Assembly: GCF_006716445.1 (NCBI RefSeq)
Contig: NZ_VFPA01000001.1
Location: forward strand, 3,038,001 to 3,102,000
DNA length: 64,000 bases
Reading direction: 5' to 3'
Source of the DNA: Pseudonocardia kunmingensis
Lineage (GTDB): Bacteria > Actinomycetota > Actinomycetes > Mycobacteriales > Pseudonocardiaceae
In this document: positions 24,352 to 31,318 of the stretch, piece after piece
Layout of the letters: the number at the start of each line of letters is the position of its first letter
Numbering within the stretch: the stretch's first letter is position 1
Notes under the pieces: model-generated
The model's input: the letters and a program-made list of their open reading frames with translations, nothing else
Databases searched by the model: none
What the model was told of the DNA's origin: nothing
Position numbers and translations under genes: made by a program

Positions 24352-24462
24352 GTGAAGAAGCTTCTCGCCGTTGCCGTGGCCCTCGCTGCAGGCGCCTTCA
24401 TCTTCTCCAAGGTGCGCGCCTCCCGCGAGACCGACCTGTGGCACGAGGCCACCAACAGCTGA
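24352..24462 (+). CDS. DLW-39 family protein
   Basis: 36 residues from GTG: begins MKKLLAVAVALAAGAFIF, one short membrane segment, then SKVRASRETDLWHEATNS. The DLW motif near the end and the place between tRNA-Ile and tRNA-Ala near gyrA define this tiny actinobacterial family. Function unknown; probably a single-pass membrane microprotein. Confidence 0.9.
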   Translation: MKKLLAVAVALAAGAFIFSKVRASRETDLWHEATNS

Positions 24463-24510
24463 ACCGGGCCGCAGCGCCCGCGCTGTGCGGGTAGCGTCCC
24501 CGCTCAGCAC

Positions 24511-24586
24511 GGGGACGTAGCTCAATTGGCAGAGCACCGCCTTTGCAAGGCGGGGGTTAGGGGTTCGATTCCCCTCGTCTCCACCA
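24511..24586 (+). tRNA. tRNA-Ala (TGC)
   Basis: 76 nt including encoded CCA. Acceptor GGGGACG pairs with CGTCTCC; anticodon stem CCGCC/GGCGG with loop TTTGCAA (anticodon TGC); T-arm AGGGGTTCGATTCCCCT. Its 3' 45 bases are repeated at 26355-26399, marking it as an integration target. Confidence 0.97.
24542..24586 (+). repeat. Attachment site copy 1 (in tRNA-Ala 3' half)
   Basis: 45 bp identical to 26355-26399, covering the anticodon loop to the encoded CCA. Direct duplication of a tRNA 3' end is the hallmark of tyrosine-integrase insertion; this copy keeps the tRNA whole. Confidence 0.85.
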
Positions 24587-24592
24587 GCAGGA

Positions 24593-24627
24593 ACGGCCCC
24601 TAGCGAGATCGCTCCGCCAGGGGCCGT
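24593..24627 (+). terminator. Hairpin after tRNA-Ala
   Basis: ACGGCCCCT (24593-24601) pairs perfectly with AGGGGCCGT (24619-24627); the loop has its own small AGCG/CGCT pairing. Seven bases after the tRNA, likely its terminator. Confidence 0.6.
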
Positions 24628-24643
24628 GCCACGTACGTGCCAC
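24626..24643. repeat. GTGCCACGTAC repeat, copy A
   Basis: GTGCCACGTACGTGCCAC. A longer run of the same 11 bp unit stands at 26240-26268, just inside the other end of the element. Possible integrase arm-type binding sites (inference). Confidence 0.45.
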
Positions 24644-24647
24644 ACCG

Positions 24648-24812
24648 TCACGTGCTTGTGCCCTTCGCAGTGCTCGCTCGTTGGCTCATCTTGGCGGCGA
24701 TCTGCCGGTCTCGGCGGTCCGTCGAGTGCTGGTAGCGCATTGCGGCTCGCACGCTGCTGTGGCGCACCCGGCGCATGAGTTCCTTCGCGCCGGCATCCGT
24801 GATGTCGCCGCC
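24648..24812 (-). pseudogene. Tyrosine integrase, C-terminal stump
   Basis: Minus-strand frame reads DAGAKELMRRVRHSSVRAAM, then RYQHSTDRRDRQIAAKMSQ and a short end TAKGTST. This matches the last catalytic segment of phage/ICE integrases (usual pattern KELMARxGHSSxxAALxYQHAT, with the catalytic tyrosine in YQH). The remaining 300 or so residues are gone and the frame runs into unrelated sequence near 24812. It points toward the adjacent tRNA-Ala att site, the normal place of an integrase. Confidence 0.75.
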
Positions 24813-25240
24813 CGCCACGACGGCCTGTGCGACCTGTCCCACCCGGGCACCCCCTCCGCGACGGTCGTGCTGGTCCGCCGACGCTGCGACGTCGTGGAGC
24901 CCTCCGCGACTACATCACCGCCATGCGCGAGCACCGCGACAGCCGCGATGGCTTCTAGGTCGCCAGCACCGACGAAGCCGCCGCCGATGAAGCGATCGTC
25001 GCCGAAGTGCCGGCGTCCGATGTCCGTGCGCTGGCTCTGCTCAGCGATGGCGCCAGCCGGGTAGCCGGCCGCTTCGCCCTCACCGACTGGCCCGGCATCA
25101 TGCGCACCCTCGCAAACCACGGGCCCGCCGAACTCCTCAGCCAGAACCGCGCTGCCGAGCACGACGACCCCGACGGCTCCCGCTGGCCGCGGAGAAAGAT
25201 CCACGACGATGCGACCGCCGCGTACGTCACAGGGCTCTAA
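24795..25240 (+). pseudogene. PP2C-like protein gene, broken
   Basis: Two pieces in different frames look like one family of actinobacterial accessory PP2C-type phosphatase-like proteins. Piece one (about 24798-24900) reads CDLSHPGTPSATVVLVRRR then CDVVE. Piece two (from about 24885) reads ALRDYITAMREHRDSRDGF, an in-frame TAG at 24956-24958 where the family has Trp, then VASTDEAAADEAIVAEV, LALLSDGASRVAGRF, GPAELL, DPDGSRWPRRKIHDDATAAY and a TAA stop. A central deletion joins the two, and the TAG is a second lesion. Family assignment is from memory and is moderately sure; that the gene is dead is clear. Confidence 0.6.
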
Positions 25241-25506
25241 CCTGTGCACCGCGGACCGCTGATAGGCGCGGCACCCTGCCGATGCCCGCGTGTTCAGACT
25301 TTCCTTCCTTGTCCAAGGCGGCGCCTGCGGCGCCACCGCGAAGCCTGGGCGCCACGAGTACAGGCAGGGACAAGAACGGTGCCCTCGCCGGGCGGCAGGT
25401 CTCCGGGATGGCACCTTGATCACGCAGCACTGTCAGGGAGCGGGTGGCGAAACTCCAGGGCCGTTCATGTCCAGGTTCTGTCAGGGTTTCGCGTCATCCT
25501 GACGGC

Positions 25507-26043
25507 GTGTACGAAACCGAACCGGAGCTCCGGGACCTGCAGACCCTCATCGACGCCTCGCTCGGCCGGTCCACCGCGCACCTGCGGTCGATCATCAGCG
25601 GCGAGCGCAGCCTGACGGCCGAGCAGCTGACCCGGGTGCTCACCGGGATGTGCGTCCTCGTTCTGTCCACGGTCACCGCTAAGGGCGAGCCGCGCGTCAG
25701 CGCCGTCGACGGGCACTTCCTGCACGGGCGCTGGGTCTTCGGCACGGCCCGCGGCGCGGCGAAGGCACGCCACCTGCGGGTGCGACCGGCGGCCAGCGTG
25801 GCGCACGTGCGCGGCGAGGAGCTGGGGGTGTTCGTCCACGGCGAGGTCGAGGAGCTCGTCTCGGCCGACGGGTCCACCCATCCCGACTGGCCGCCGATCC
25901 ACGAGTACATGCGCGGCTTCTACGGCGACTTCTACGGCGACACGTCGTCCGACTGGAACGACGTCGTCTACTACCGGCTGCGGCCGACCTGGATGGCGGC
26001 CTACACGACCGACCCGGCCCGCCTCCTCGCACAGGCGTCGTAG
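25507..26043 (+). CDS. Pyridoxamine 5'-phosphate oxidase family protein
   Basis: 178 residues from GTG; no strong ribosome binding site is seen, so the start is tentative. Sequence fits the split-barrel flavin fold: [35 protein letters not shown] is the first barrel part, followed by [33 protein letters not shown]. Such proteins bind FMN or F420; substrate unknown. The C-terminal [16 protein letters not shown] resembles other actinobacterial members. It is the only intact gene between the two att copies and may be cargo of the relic element. Confidence 0.75.
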   Translation: MYETEPELRDLQTLIDASLGRSTAHLRSIISGERSLTAEQLTRVLTGMCVLVLSTVTAKGEPRVSAVDGHFLHGRWVFGTARGAAKARHLRVRPAASVAHVRGEELGVFVHGEVEELVSADGSTHPDWPPIHEYMRGFYGDFYGDTSSDWNDVVYYRLRPTWMAAYTTDPARLLAQAS

Positions 26044-26059
26044 CTCGTCGGGCCGGGTG

Positions 26060-26203
26060 CACCCGGCCGAGGAAGTCGCGGGTCAGCGCGACGATCTCGT
26101 CGAGGTGCGTCTCGAGCGCCCAGTGCCCCGCGTCGAGCAGGTGCAGTTCGGCGTCGGGCAGGTCGCGCAGGTAGGCGCGCGCGGCGCCCTCGGGCATGTA
26201 GCC
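26060..26203 (-). pseudogene. Alpha/beta hydrolase, C-terminal stump
   Basis: Minus-strand frame: PEGARA-like start ([18 protein letters not shown]), then [20 protein letters not shown] and TRDFLGRV. This is the end of a haloalkane-dehalogenase-like alpha/beta hydrolase including the catalytic-histidine block (DAGHWALE). The upstream domain is absent, replaced by the GTGCCACGTAC repeats. About 48 codons remain. Confidence 0.7.
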
Positions 26204-26239
26204 GCGGCCGGTGCTCGCGCAGGTAGGTCCTGTGGAATC

Positions 26240-26268
26240 GTGCCACGTACGTGCCACGTACGTGCCAC
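26240..26268. repeat. GTGCCACGTAC tandem repeat, copy B
   Basis: Two full 11 bp units and a third partial GTGCCAC in a row, near the right end of the relic element. The same unit is at 24626-24643 near the left end. Confidence 0.6.
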
Positions 26269-26354
26269 AGGGGCCGGTCAGGCAGGGTCAACGACGGTAC
26301 GCAAGGACCGTCGGCGACCAGCGCGGGAGGTTCCAGCCTAAGCGCGGTTCCACA

Positions 26355-26399
26355 TTTGCAAGGCGGGGGTTAGGGGTTCGATTCCCCTCGTCTCCACCA
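26355..26399 (+). repeat. Attachment site copy 2 (partial tRNA-Ala)
   Basis: 45 bp identical to 24542-24586 (3' half of tRNA-Ala with CCA). No 5' half precedes it, so it is not a tRNA gene but the distal att site. Confidence 0.85.
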
Positions 26400-26516
26400 C
26401 ACGTGTCCTGCGCTGATGCGGGTCCTGCGCTGTCGGACCACCGTGATGGCACTGTCAGCGCGGCTCTCCCTGCGCGGGTCCAGCACGCTGAGCACCGACG
26501 CGGCAACGCGAACACC

Positions 26517-26549
26517 AGACGCCCCGCCGGCAACGCCGGCGGGGCGTCT
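26517..26549. terminator. Strong GC hairpin
   Basis: 14 bp perfect stem (AGACGCCCCGCCGG with its complement) around the loop CAACG. It lies outside the distal att site and before the reductase stump; probable terminator. Confidence 0.6.
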
Positions 26550-26585
26550 CGACCTGACCTCACGAGCCGGGCATGTTGCCCGTGC

Positions 26586-26720
26586 TCATCGCCTCGTCTC
26601 GTACCGGGTCAGCACTACACCGCCGGGGAACGTCCGCGTCTCCACCGGGTTCAGGTTCACCCAGCTGTCCAGCGCCGGGAAGAACGGCGTGCCGCCGCCC
26701 ACCATGACCGGGCGGGTGGC
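26586..26720 (-). pseudogene. Dihydrofolate reductase-like (RibD C-terminal) stump
   Basis: The minus-strand frame ends RPVMVGGGTPFFPALDSW, then VNLNPVETRTFPGGVVLTRY and ETRR before TGA. This is the C-terminal strand-turn of the RibD/DHFR-like reductases (pattern PVxxGGGTxFF and F-x-x-GVVxxRY). The upstream part is missing, and sequence beyond about 26720 is not homologous. Confidence 0.65.
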
Positions 26721-26790
26721 CAGGGCAGCGGGGCTCGTGGCCGAATCTGTCAAGACTGTGGCCTTGCTGGGCGCATCATCGGCGTCGAGC

Positions 26791-27783
26791 ATGATGTCCA
26801 TGGGCTCAGTGGCCGCGGCCGGTCCACGCGTCGTGGTCATCGTCGCGTTCCCCGGGGTGCTCGGTCTGGACGTCGTCGGTCCTCTCGAGGTCTTCGCGAT
26901 GGCCAACCGGTTCGGCGCCGATCCCGCGTACGCCACGGCGGTCGTGTCCATGACCGGCGGTGCGGTGACCGCCTCGTCCGGGCTGGTCATCGGCACCGAG
27001 CAGGCCGGAAGCGTCGCGGGCCCCATCGACACGTTGATGGTGGCAGGCGGGTACAGCACGGGGCAGGCCGCGGAGGACGGCGCCTTCGTCCGGTGGTTGA
27101 CCGGCACGGCCGGGTCGGCCCGGCGGGTGACGTCGGTCTGCACGGGCGCGTGGTTGCTCGCCCGCGCCGGGCTGCTCGACGGGCGCCGGGCGACGACCCA
27201 CTGGTCGGTGTGCGAGATGCTCGCGACGCGCTTCCCCTCGGTCGATGTCGAGACCGACCGCATCTACGTGCGCGACGGCGACGTGTGGACGTCGGCCGGG
27301 GTCACCGCCGGTATGGATCTCGCGCTCGCTCTCGTCGAGCACGACCACGGTTGCGAGCTCGCCCGCGCGGCGGCCCGCGAGTTGGTCATGTTCGTCCACC
27401 GGCCCGGCGGGTTCCCGCAGATCAGCGCGCAGCTCGCGGTCCGCAGGCCCCGCCAGGTCCCGCTCCGCGAGGTCCTGGCGATCATCGCCGAACACCCTGA
27501 CGCCGACCTGTCGGTGCCCGCGCTCGCCCGCCACTGCGCGATGAGCGTGCGCGCGTTCAGCCGGGTCTTTCGGCAGGAGACGGGCAGCACGCCCGCGGCG
27601 TTCGTGCAGGCGAGCCGCGTCGAGATGGCGCGGCGCTTGATCGAGACCAGTGACGCCACGTTCGAGGACATCGCCCGCACCTGTGGCCTGGGCACCGTCG
27701 AGACGATGTACCGAGCCTTCCGGCGCACCCTCGGCACGACCCCCGGCCGGTTCCGGCGGGAGCACGAGGCGACAGCGACCTGA
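26791..27783 (+). CDS. GlxA family transcriptional regulator (DJ-1/PfpI + AraC)
   Basis: 330 residues from the first ATG of a cluster (26791, 26794, 26800); homology begins at PRVVVIVAFPGVLGLDVVGPLEVF. Residues about 10-180 form a DJ-1/PfpI-like domain with the nucleophile-elbow-like SVCTGAWLLARAGLL. The C-terminal AraC/XylS double helix-turn-helix is seen in LSVPALARHCAMSVRAFSRVF and FEDIARTCGLGTVETMYRAFRRTLG. GlxA-type proteins usually activate a neighbouring operon; the downstream membrane gene (gap 22 bp) is the obvious partner. Confidence 0.9.
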   Translation: MMSMGSVAAAGPRVVVIVAFPGVLGLDVVGPLEVFAMANRFGADPAYATAVVSMTGGAVTASSGLVIGTEQAGSVAGPIDTLMVAGGYSTGQAAEDGAFVRWLTGTAGSARRVTSVCTGAWLLARAGLLDGRRATTHWSVCEMLATRFPSVDVETDRIYVRDGDVWTSAGVTAGMDLALALVEHDHGCELARAAARELVMFVHRPGGFPQISAQLAVRRPRQVPLREVLAIIAEHPDADLSVPALARHCAMSVRAFSRVFRQETGSTPAAFVQASRVEMARRLIETSDATFEDIARTCGLGTVETMYRAFRRTLGTTPGRFRREHEATAT

Positions 27784-27805
27784 GAACCGCGCAACGGAGG
27801 CAACC

Positions 27806-28411
27806 ATGACCGGGGCCGTCGGGAACGAGGAGCAGCGGTCCGCCCGCTCCCTGCTCGGTGCGCTCGGCCGACGCTGGCCCACCGCGCTCGGCCTGGCGGC
27901 CGCGGCGTCGAGCATCTCCGAACTCGTGGGCGGTACTCCCGCCGCGGGGGTCGAGGAGGCTCTGATCATCGCGATCCCGGTGCTCGTCTACCTCAGCGCC
28001 GCCGTGCTCGACCGGCCGAGGAGCGCCTGGCCGGTGACACTCGGAGCCGTTGCACTGGTGTTCGGGATGTCGGAGCTCGACATCGAACCGGTTCTCGGGC
28101 TGGCGGCGACGAGCGGTGCCGTGCTGATCGTCGGCATCGGCCGGCGGCTCCGGAGCGGTGCCGACATGCCCGACGCCCGCCAGATCGTCGGCGCGCTGGG
28201 TTTCGGGACGGCCGCGGTACTGGCGCTGTACCTCGCCCCGACGCTGGGCGGTGTCCTCGTCGGCCTCGGCCTCGTCGGCCACGCCGCCTGGGACGTCTAC
28301 CACCATCGGCGCGACATCGTCGTGGTGCGCTCACTGGCCGAGTTCTGCGCTGTCCTCGACCTGCTGGTCGGCGCCGCCGTCATCGTCCTCATCGTGGCGA
28401 CGGCGACCTGA
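27806..28411 (+). CDS. Multi-pass membrane protein, unknown function
   Basis: 201 residues from ATG with AACGGAGG upstream. About six membrane segments are visible (for example LIIAIPVLVYLSAAVL, WPVTLGAVALVFGM, GALGFGTAAVLALYLAP, LDLLVGAAVIVLIVATAT). A conserved-looking HAAWDVYHHRRDIVV sits on a cytoplasmic side. I do not recognise a named family. Close behind the GlxA-type regulator and probably controlled by it. Confidence 0.7.
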   Translation: MTGAVGNEEQRSARSLLGALGRRWPTALGLAAAASSISELVGGTPAAGVEEALIIAIPVLVYLSAAVLDRPRSAWPVTLGAVALVFGMSELDIEPVLGLAATSGAVLIVGIGRRLRSGADMPDARQIVGALGFGTAAVLALYLAPTLGGVLVGLGLVGHAAWDVYHHRRDIVVVRSLAEFCAVLDLLVGAAVIVLIVATAT

Positions 28412-28432
28412 GCGACGGGGTCACCCACACTG

Positions 28433-29132
28433 AGCGCACTCACCGTGTACCTGTGGGACATGCCCGGGTACGGGCGGTCCTCGAAGGACGCCGGGCACGC
28501 GGTCGACTTCGGCGTCCAGGCGCAGGTGTTCGCGGCGCTGCTCGGCCACTGGGGTCTCGCCCGGCCGCACGTCGTCGCGAACGACTACGGCGGCGCCGTC
28601 TCCCTGCGCACGCATCTCGTCCACGAGGTGCCCTACGCGTCGCTGCTGATGGCCGACGTCGTGGCCATTCCGCCGGCCGGATCGCCGTTCTTCCGGCTGG
28701 TCCAGCAGCACCCGGACGTCCTCGCCCAGGTGCCGCCCTACATCCACGAGGCGCTGGTCCGGGCCTACATCGGCAATGCGAGTCACCGCGGCCTGCGCGC
28801 GGGCGACCTCGCCGAGCTCGTCGCTCCGTGGCTGGGCGCGGAGGGGCAGCCGGCGTTCTACCGGCAGATCGCCGCGTTCGACGAGCGCTACCTCGAGGAG
28901 AACGAGGCGCTGCTCGGCCGGATCGACATCCCGGTCACCGTCGTGTGGGGCTCGGAGGACACCTGGATCCCCGTGGCCACCGGCGAGCGGCTCGCGGCGG
29001 GCATCGCGGGGGGCCCAGTTCGTCCAGGTCGGGGAGGCGGGCCACCTGCTCCACCTGGACGCACCGGTCCCGCTGGCCACCACGCTCCGGTCCTGGCTCA
29101 CGCGCGTCGCCTCCCCTCCGTCAGTGGAGTAG
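28433..29132 (+). pseudogene. Alpha/beta hydrolase, truncated and frameshifted copy
   Basis: A degenerate paralogue of the intact gene at 37208-38056. From VYLWDMPGYGRSSKDAGHAV onward the two proteins are nearly identical, but this copy lacks the first 50 or so residues, including the oxyanion segment HGTPWSSW. The upstream bases CCCACACTGA match the intact gene's leader, so the loss is internal. Near 29010, in a run of G, the frame shifts: the homologous end continues as AQFVQVGEAGHLLHLDAPVP to a TAG at 29130-29132 in another frame. Two lesions make this a pseudogene. Confidence 0.88.
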
Positions 29133-29213
29133 CTCACGACGACGACGACGGCCGGTCGGCGACGGCGGCCGGGTCCGGCGGGGCCTGGCTATGACCCGAA
29201 CGCCGGTCGTCGC

Positions 29214-29669
29214 TCAGGAGGGGTGCAACCTCGCCACGACCACGCCGACGAGCTCGCCGCGGGGGATCGCGCCCCAGCTCACCGAGTCGGCACTGTCGTG
29301 CGCGTCGCCCTTGACGAACACGTGCCCTGCCGGGACCGGCCACGTCGCGTCCGGGCCGTCGATCCTCGCGCCGGACCACTCCTCCGAGCGCTGGACGGCG
29401 GTCAGCTGGTCCAGCGGGACCCGGGCGATCTCGCCGGGCAGCGCCAGCACCCGTTTGATGAACAGCGCCGACCCGTCGCCGCCCGCGACCGCCGGTACCC
29501 GCCCGACGACGACCGCACCCCGTCGCAGCGGCCGCCACGGGCCCGGACGGACCGCGAGCAGGCGGTCGCCGTCGTGCAGCGCGGGGACCATGCTGTCGCC
29601 CTGCACCCGGATGATCTGGAGAAGGCGCCCGACCGACCGTGCCCGCGCGGGCTGCGGATCGGCCAGCAT
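29214..29669 (-). CDS. S26 family signal peptidase, no membrane anchor
   Basis: 151 residues. Catalytic serine in VQGDSMVPAL (Ser26), general-base lysine in FIKRVLALPGE (Lys72), and box E as FVKGDAHDSADSVSWGAIP. This is the SipS/LexA-like peptidase fold of type I signal peptidases. Unlike LepB it has no N-terminal membrane helix: residues 1-20 are polar or basic. It is divergent from the MauE, thioredoxin and Cys-rich peptide genes and is the likely processing protease for that peptide, which has an Ala-Ala-Ala stretch at its leader end. That role is inference. Confidence 0.87.
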   Translation of the reverse strand: MLADPQPARARSVGRLLQIIRVQGDSMVPALHDGDRLLAVRPGPWRPLRRGAVVVGRVPAVAGGDGSALFIKRVLALPGEIARVPLDQLTAVQRSEEWSGARIDGPDATWPVPAGHVFVKGDAHDSADSVSWGAIPRGELVGVVVARLHPS

Positions 29670-29891
29670 GAGTGGATCTTAACCTGCCCGCTTGACACAC
29701 CCGCCTCCACATCAGGACGCGAGCTGGGCGAGGCTGTGGTGGACCCCGCCTGTGGCGTGACGACAGCGCCACTTGTGAGATCCCCATCACAGTTGACGAT
29801 CTTGTGACCGCTGATCATCGTTGGTCAGCGTGGCTACCCACTGACTGCTGTCTCGCGCTGCGGGGCCCGAGGCCATTCGGAGCGGAGAAGC
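29670..29891. promoter_or_regulatory. Divergent promoter region of the Cys-rich peptide locus
   Basis: 222 bp between the peptidase and mauE-like genes. TTGACA at 29692 and TTGACG at 29793 are -35-like, but no matching -10 is convincing. A small inverted repeat CGCTGA/TCAGCG around 29809-29830 could be an operator. Confidence 0.35.
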
Positions 29892-30410
29892 GTGATCTAC
29901 CTGCTGTTGACGAGCCAATTCGTCACGGCTGGCGTGTTCTCGTTGTCGGCGTACGGCAAGGTGCGGGAGCAGTCGGAGTTCGCGCGGTCATTGGCCGACT
30001 TCCACGTGCCGCCGCGCGTGCGTGTTGCGGTCGCGGCGGCGGTGACCGCCGTTGAGGTCGCCGTCATCCCGCTTGCGCTGCTGCCTGCCACCGCGGTGGC
30101 GGGTCTGGCGCTCGGTGCGGTGCTGTTGCTCGGATTCGCGGCTGTCATCGGTCTGACCCTGCGGCGTGGCCGCCGCCCACGCTGCCGCTGCTTCGGTGCG
30201 GTCGGGGCGCCGCTGCGAGGTGCGCATGTCGTGCGCAACGGCGTGCTCGCGGCGATCGCCACCGCCGGTGCTGTCCTCGCGGCCACGCACCAGGCGGTGG
30301 CGCCCCCGATCGGTTCGTTCGTCGTCACAGGTGTGCTCGCTGCTGCACTGCTCGCCGCCGTCGCCAACTTCGACGATCTGGTCGAGGTCGTTGCTCCCCG
30401 TGCTGGCTGA
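29892..30410 (+). CDS. MauE/DoxX family redox-associated membrane protein
   Basis: 172 residues from GTG. Four membrane segments (about 3-20, 46-65, 67-90, 115-132, with a further one at 141-158). The MauE signature CRCFGAVG, a C-x-C pair at 98 and 100, stands between segments, followed by HVVRNGVLA. In methylamine utilisation MauE works with the thioredoxin-like MauD to form disulfides in the small subunit of methylamine dehydrogenase. No mau enzyme genes are near, but the next gene is a thioredoxin and the one after encodes an 8-cysteine peptide, so a dedicated disulfide-forming role is likely. Confidence 0.87.
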   Translation: MIYLLLTSQFVTAGVFSLSAYGKVREQSEFARSLADFHVPPRVRVAVAAAVTAVEVAVIPLALLPATAVAGLALGAVLLLGFAAVIGLTLRRGRRPRCRCFGAVGAPLRGAHVVRNGVLAAIATAGAVLAATHQAVAPPIGSFVVTGVLAAALLAAVANFDDLVEVVAPRAG

Positions 30411-30460
30411 GCACTGCGCGGCCGATGCTGCTGCCCGTGACTCGTTGAAGGAGTGTTCCC

Positions 30461-30985
30461 GTGGAACTCGTCGTGGTCGCCCTGGTGGTGCTGGGGCTAC
30501 TGGTGGTCGCCAACCTGCTGTTGACGGGGGCGGTGGTGCGGCGGCTCGCCGCGCACGAGCGCAAGTTCGCCACCCTCGGGTCGGCGTATCCCGCACCGGG
30601 TGGGTTGGCCGCCGGCTCGAAGGTGCCGGCGTTCGCCGCGGAGACGACGGACGGCCGGACCGTGGATGCCGGGTTCCTCGGTGACAAGCCCGGGGTGATC
30701 GGGTTCTTCTCGACCACCTGCCCGGGGTGCCTGGAGCAGGCGCCCGAGTTCGCGGACGCGGTGGCGTCCGGGACACCGGGGTTCGCGGTGGTGTCGGGCG
30801 AGGGCGGTGCCGAACTGCTGAGCATGCTGGAGTCGGTGCCCGTGGTGCGGGAGCCGGATTCCGGTGGGCCGATCGGGGCCGGATTCGAGGTCGACACCTT
30901 CCCGTCGTTCTTCGTCGTCGAGGGCGACATGGTGGTGTCGGCGGTTCTCTCGACGGCGGAGGCCAAGGAGTTGGTGGCGAAGTAG
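30461..30985 (+). CDS. TlpA/MauD-like membrane-anchored thioredoxin
   Basis: 174 residues from GTG, preceded by GAAGGAG. An N-terminal membrane anchor (about residues 3-25, VVVALVVLGLLVVANLLLTG) is followed by a thioredoxin fold facing outward: IGFFSTTCPGCLEQAPEFA with the active-site pair CPGC at 87-90, and the cis-proline strand VDTFPSFFVVEGD. Members reduce, oxidise or isomerise disulfides outside the membrane. MauD has a comparable layout. It sits 50 bp after the MauE-like gene and 74 bp before the Cys-rich peptide gene in the same direction. Confidence 0.9.
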   Translation: MELVVVALVVLGLLVVANLLLTGAVVRRLAAHERKFATLGSAYPAPGGLAAGSKVPAFAAETTDGRTVDAGFLGDKPGVIGFFSTTCPGCLEQAPEFADAVASGTPGFAVVSGEGGAELLSMLESVPVVREPDSGGPIGAGFEVDTFPSFFVVEGDMVVSAVLSTAEAKELVAK

Positions 30986-31059
30986 CCCAACTTGCGATCC
31001 GCTATCCATGATCGCTAGGGTGCCCTGGACCATTCACCCCAAAGAGGAGGTGTCATCGA

Positions 31060-31248
31060 GTGGGTATGATGTATCGAATCGCCGATCGCGTGCTCTCGAG
31101 GATCGCGCCAGAAGTTTCGGCGGCCGCGTGCAAGGAGAGCAACTGGTGCCACCGCTACCGCGATGGCTGCCACAACCGGACCTGTTACTACGGCTGTGGG
31201 CGTCCCACCTTCTGCCGCAAGGGCATCCCTTGCGGGCCGCACTGCTGA
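31060..31248 (+). CDS. Cys-rich precursor peptide (putative exported/RiPP-like)
   Basis: 62 residues from GTG, with a near-perfect Shine-Dalgarno AGAGGAGGTG ending 8 bases upstream, among the strongest in the window. Residues 1-23 look like a leader (MGMMYRIADRVLSRIAPEVS then AAA), an amphipathic helix with no hydrophobic core. Residues 24-62 are the core with eight cysteines at 24, 30, 37, 42, 46, 52, 58 and 62, aromatic and basic residues between, ending GPHC. AAA before Cys24 would suit a type I signal peptidase. I know no named family. The flanking MauE/MauD pair, S26 peptidase and ABC exporter suggest oxidation, cleavage and export. Confidence 0.75.
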   Translation: MGMMYRIADRVLSRIAPEVSAAACKESNWCHRYRDGCHNRTCYYGCGRPTFCRKGIPCGPHC

Positions 31249-31260
31249 CGTAGGGTCGTT

Positions 31261-31304
31261 CGGCGGTAGTCGTATCCACTCCCCAGTGGATTCGGCTACC
31301 GCCG
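31261..31304. terminator. Two-part hairpin between convergent genes
   Basis: Outer stem CGGCGGTAG/CTACCGCCG (9 bp) and inner stem ATCCACT/AGTGGAT (7 bp) around loop CCCC, with a small internal loop. Located between the peptide gene and the convergent ABC exporter gene; a bidirectional terminator. Confidence 0.75.
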
Positions 31305-31318
31305 GTTCCGTTTCCGGA

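Larger units (their letters stand above)
24587..26399. mobile_element. Degraded tRNA-Ala-integrated element
   Basis: 1.8 kb bounded by the 45 bp tRNA-Ala duplication. Contents: terminator, integrase stump, broken PP2C-like gene, an intact oxidase-family gene (25507-26043), an alpha/beta-hydrolase stump and repeats. From 25241 to 25506 I see no gene. The element has lost replication and transfer genes, so it is a relic. Confidence 0.7.

Noticed and set aside
24106..24651. Minus-strand protein containing GDEGNRTPNPRLAKAV
   Set aside because: Known artefact peptide arising from antisense translation of tRNA sequence.
26355..26399. Second tRNA-Ala gene
   Set aside because: Only the 3' half is present; no acceptor 5' strand or D-arm.
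29892..31248. A methylamine utilisation operon
   Set aside because: MauE and MauD-like genes are present but no methylamine dehydrogenase subunits, amicyanin or MauG are near.
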